A DNA stretch of 64,000 bases. Origin: Burkholderia sp. BCC0322 (GTDB lineage: Bacteria; Pseudomonadota; Gammaproteobacteria; Burkholderiales; Burkholderiaceae). Each line of letters begins with the position of its first letter. The first letter of the stretch is position 1. Both the position numbers and the translations under genes were made by a program. Below, one piece after another: positions 63,598-64,000 of the stretch. The notes beneath the pieces were generated by a model. It did no database searches. It had not been told where the DNA came from and saw nothing but the letters and a program-made list of their open reading frames with translations. The stretch covers positions 62,001 to 126,000 of the forward strand of contig NZ_CADFDU010000006.1 in NCBI RefSeq assembly GCF_902833045.1, read 5' to 3'.

Positions 63598-64000
63598 ATG
63601 TTCGGCAAACTCACACTCTCGGCGATCCCGTTCGATCAGCCCATCATCATGGGGGCCGGTGCCTTCATGGGGCTGGTCGTGCTGGGCATTCTCGCCGCGC
63701 TGACGATCACCGGCCGGTGGAAATGGCTGTGGACGCAATGGCTGACCACGGTCGACCACAAGAAACTCGGCGTGATGTACATCATCGTCGCGTTGATCAT
63801 GCTGCTGCGCGGCTTCGCCGACGCGATCATGATGCGCATGCAGCTCGCGCTCGCGTACAACGGGCCCGGCTACCTGCCGCCGCACCACTATGACCAGGTC
63901 TTCACGGCACACGGCGTGATCATGATCTTCTTCATGGCGATGGTGTTCATGGTCGGCCTGATGAACCTGATCGTGCCGTTGCAGATCGGTGCGCGCGACG
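63598..64000 (+). CDS. cyoB: Cytochrome bo3 ubiquinol oxidase subunit I, N-terminal part
   Basis: The first 134 codons of the catalytic subunit, cut by the window end. It starts [16 protein letters not shown] at ATG 63598. [19 protein letters not shown] leads to membrane segments and to the [20 protein letters not shown] block with the low-spin heme His of the heme-copper oxidase family. The heme-copper centre lies beyond the window. It is in the cyo operon directly after cyoA. Confidence 0.93.
   Translation, partial: MFGKLTLSAIPFDQPIIMGAGAFMGLVVLGILAALTITGRWKWLWTQWLTTVDHKKLGVMYIIVALIMLLRGFADAIMMRMQLALAYNGPGYLPPHHYDQVFTAHGVIMIFFMAMVFMVGLMNLIVPLQIGARD

Overview
The window looks like the larger chromosome of a Burkholderia species, most likely the Burkholderia cepacia complex. 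The evidence is the uniformly high GC with GC-rich third codon positions, the gene order (lysS-prfB-recJ, lolCD-tatD-comEC, pyrG-kdsA-eno-ftsB, trpS-dapA-bamC, cysS-alkA-accA-tilS-lysC) and the protein sequences. This assignment is recognition from memory, not a database result. Nearly the whole window is housekeeping chromosome. Two stretches look accessory: 33.4-35.6 kb and 50.3-60.9 kb.

Layout. 1-4.6 kb (minus): an RpfE-like gene, recJ, prfB with its programmed frameshift, and the 5' part of lysS. 4.7-11.2 kb (plus): lolC, lolD, tatD-type nuclease, comEC, a tandem hairpin-repeat array and an alpha/beta hydrolase. 11.4-15.8 kb (plus): pyrG-kdsA-eno-ftsB, closed by a terminator. 15.9-17.9 kb (minus): a small lipoprotein, hslO and a gamma-carbonic anhydrase. 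18.0-27.1 kb (plus): a ferritin-like protein, a hydrolase, a PHP phosphoesterase, a YciO/Sua5 protein, an M50 protease, trpS, a methyltransferase, dapA, bamC and an MBL hydrolase. 27.2-33.4 kb: an alanine-repeat lipoprotein, a JmjC-type hydroxylase, an SlyD-like PPIase, a metallophosphoesterase and mutS. 33.6-35.6 kb: a divergent HxlR regulator/NmrA-family pair bracketed by a direct duplication of the mutS 5' region. 35.7-43.4 kb: an FAD oxidoreductase, suhB, trmJ, cysE, lpxH, two cyclophilins and a TPR protein. 43.6-50.3 kb: cysS, alkA-like, accA, tilS, lysC and tRNA-Ser(GCU).

50.5-59.9 kb is a self-contained sucrose PTS regulon read on the minus strand: a LacI-type regulator, sucrose EIIBC, a GH32 sucrose-6-phosphate hydrolase, a LamB/ScrY-like porin, a single-polypeptide EIIA-HPr-EI fusion and a glucose-6-phosphate dehydrogenase. 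Fourteen-base palindromes sit in front of the EIIBC gene (two) and across the start codon of the regulator gene (one), which points to one repressor controlling the operon and itself. The implied route is porin, then EIIBC-driven uptake with phosphorylation, hydrolysis to glucose-6-phosphate plus fructose, and entry of glucose-6-phosphate into the Entner-Doudoroff or pentose phosphate pathway. No fructokinase is visible.

After about 1 kb without a recognisable gene, the window ends in respiratory genes: an orphan NuoM-like complex I subunit followed by cyoA and a truncated cyoB of a bo3-type quinol oxidase. I saw no insertion sequence, prophage, CRISPR array, rRNA or restriction system. The most unusual structures are the mutS 5'-end duplication, the fused PTS operon with its operators, the tandem hairpin repeats after comEC, and the orphan nuoM.
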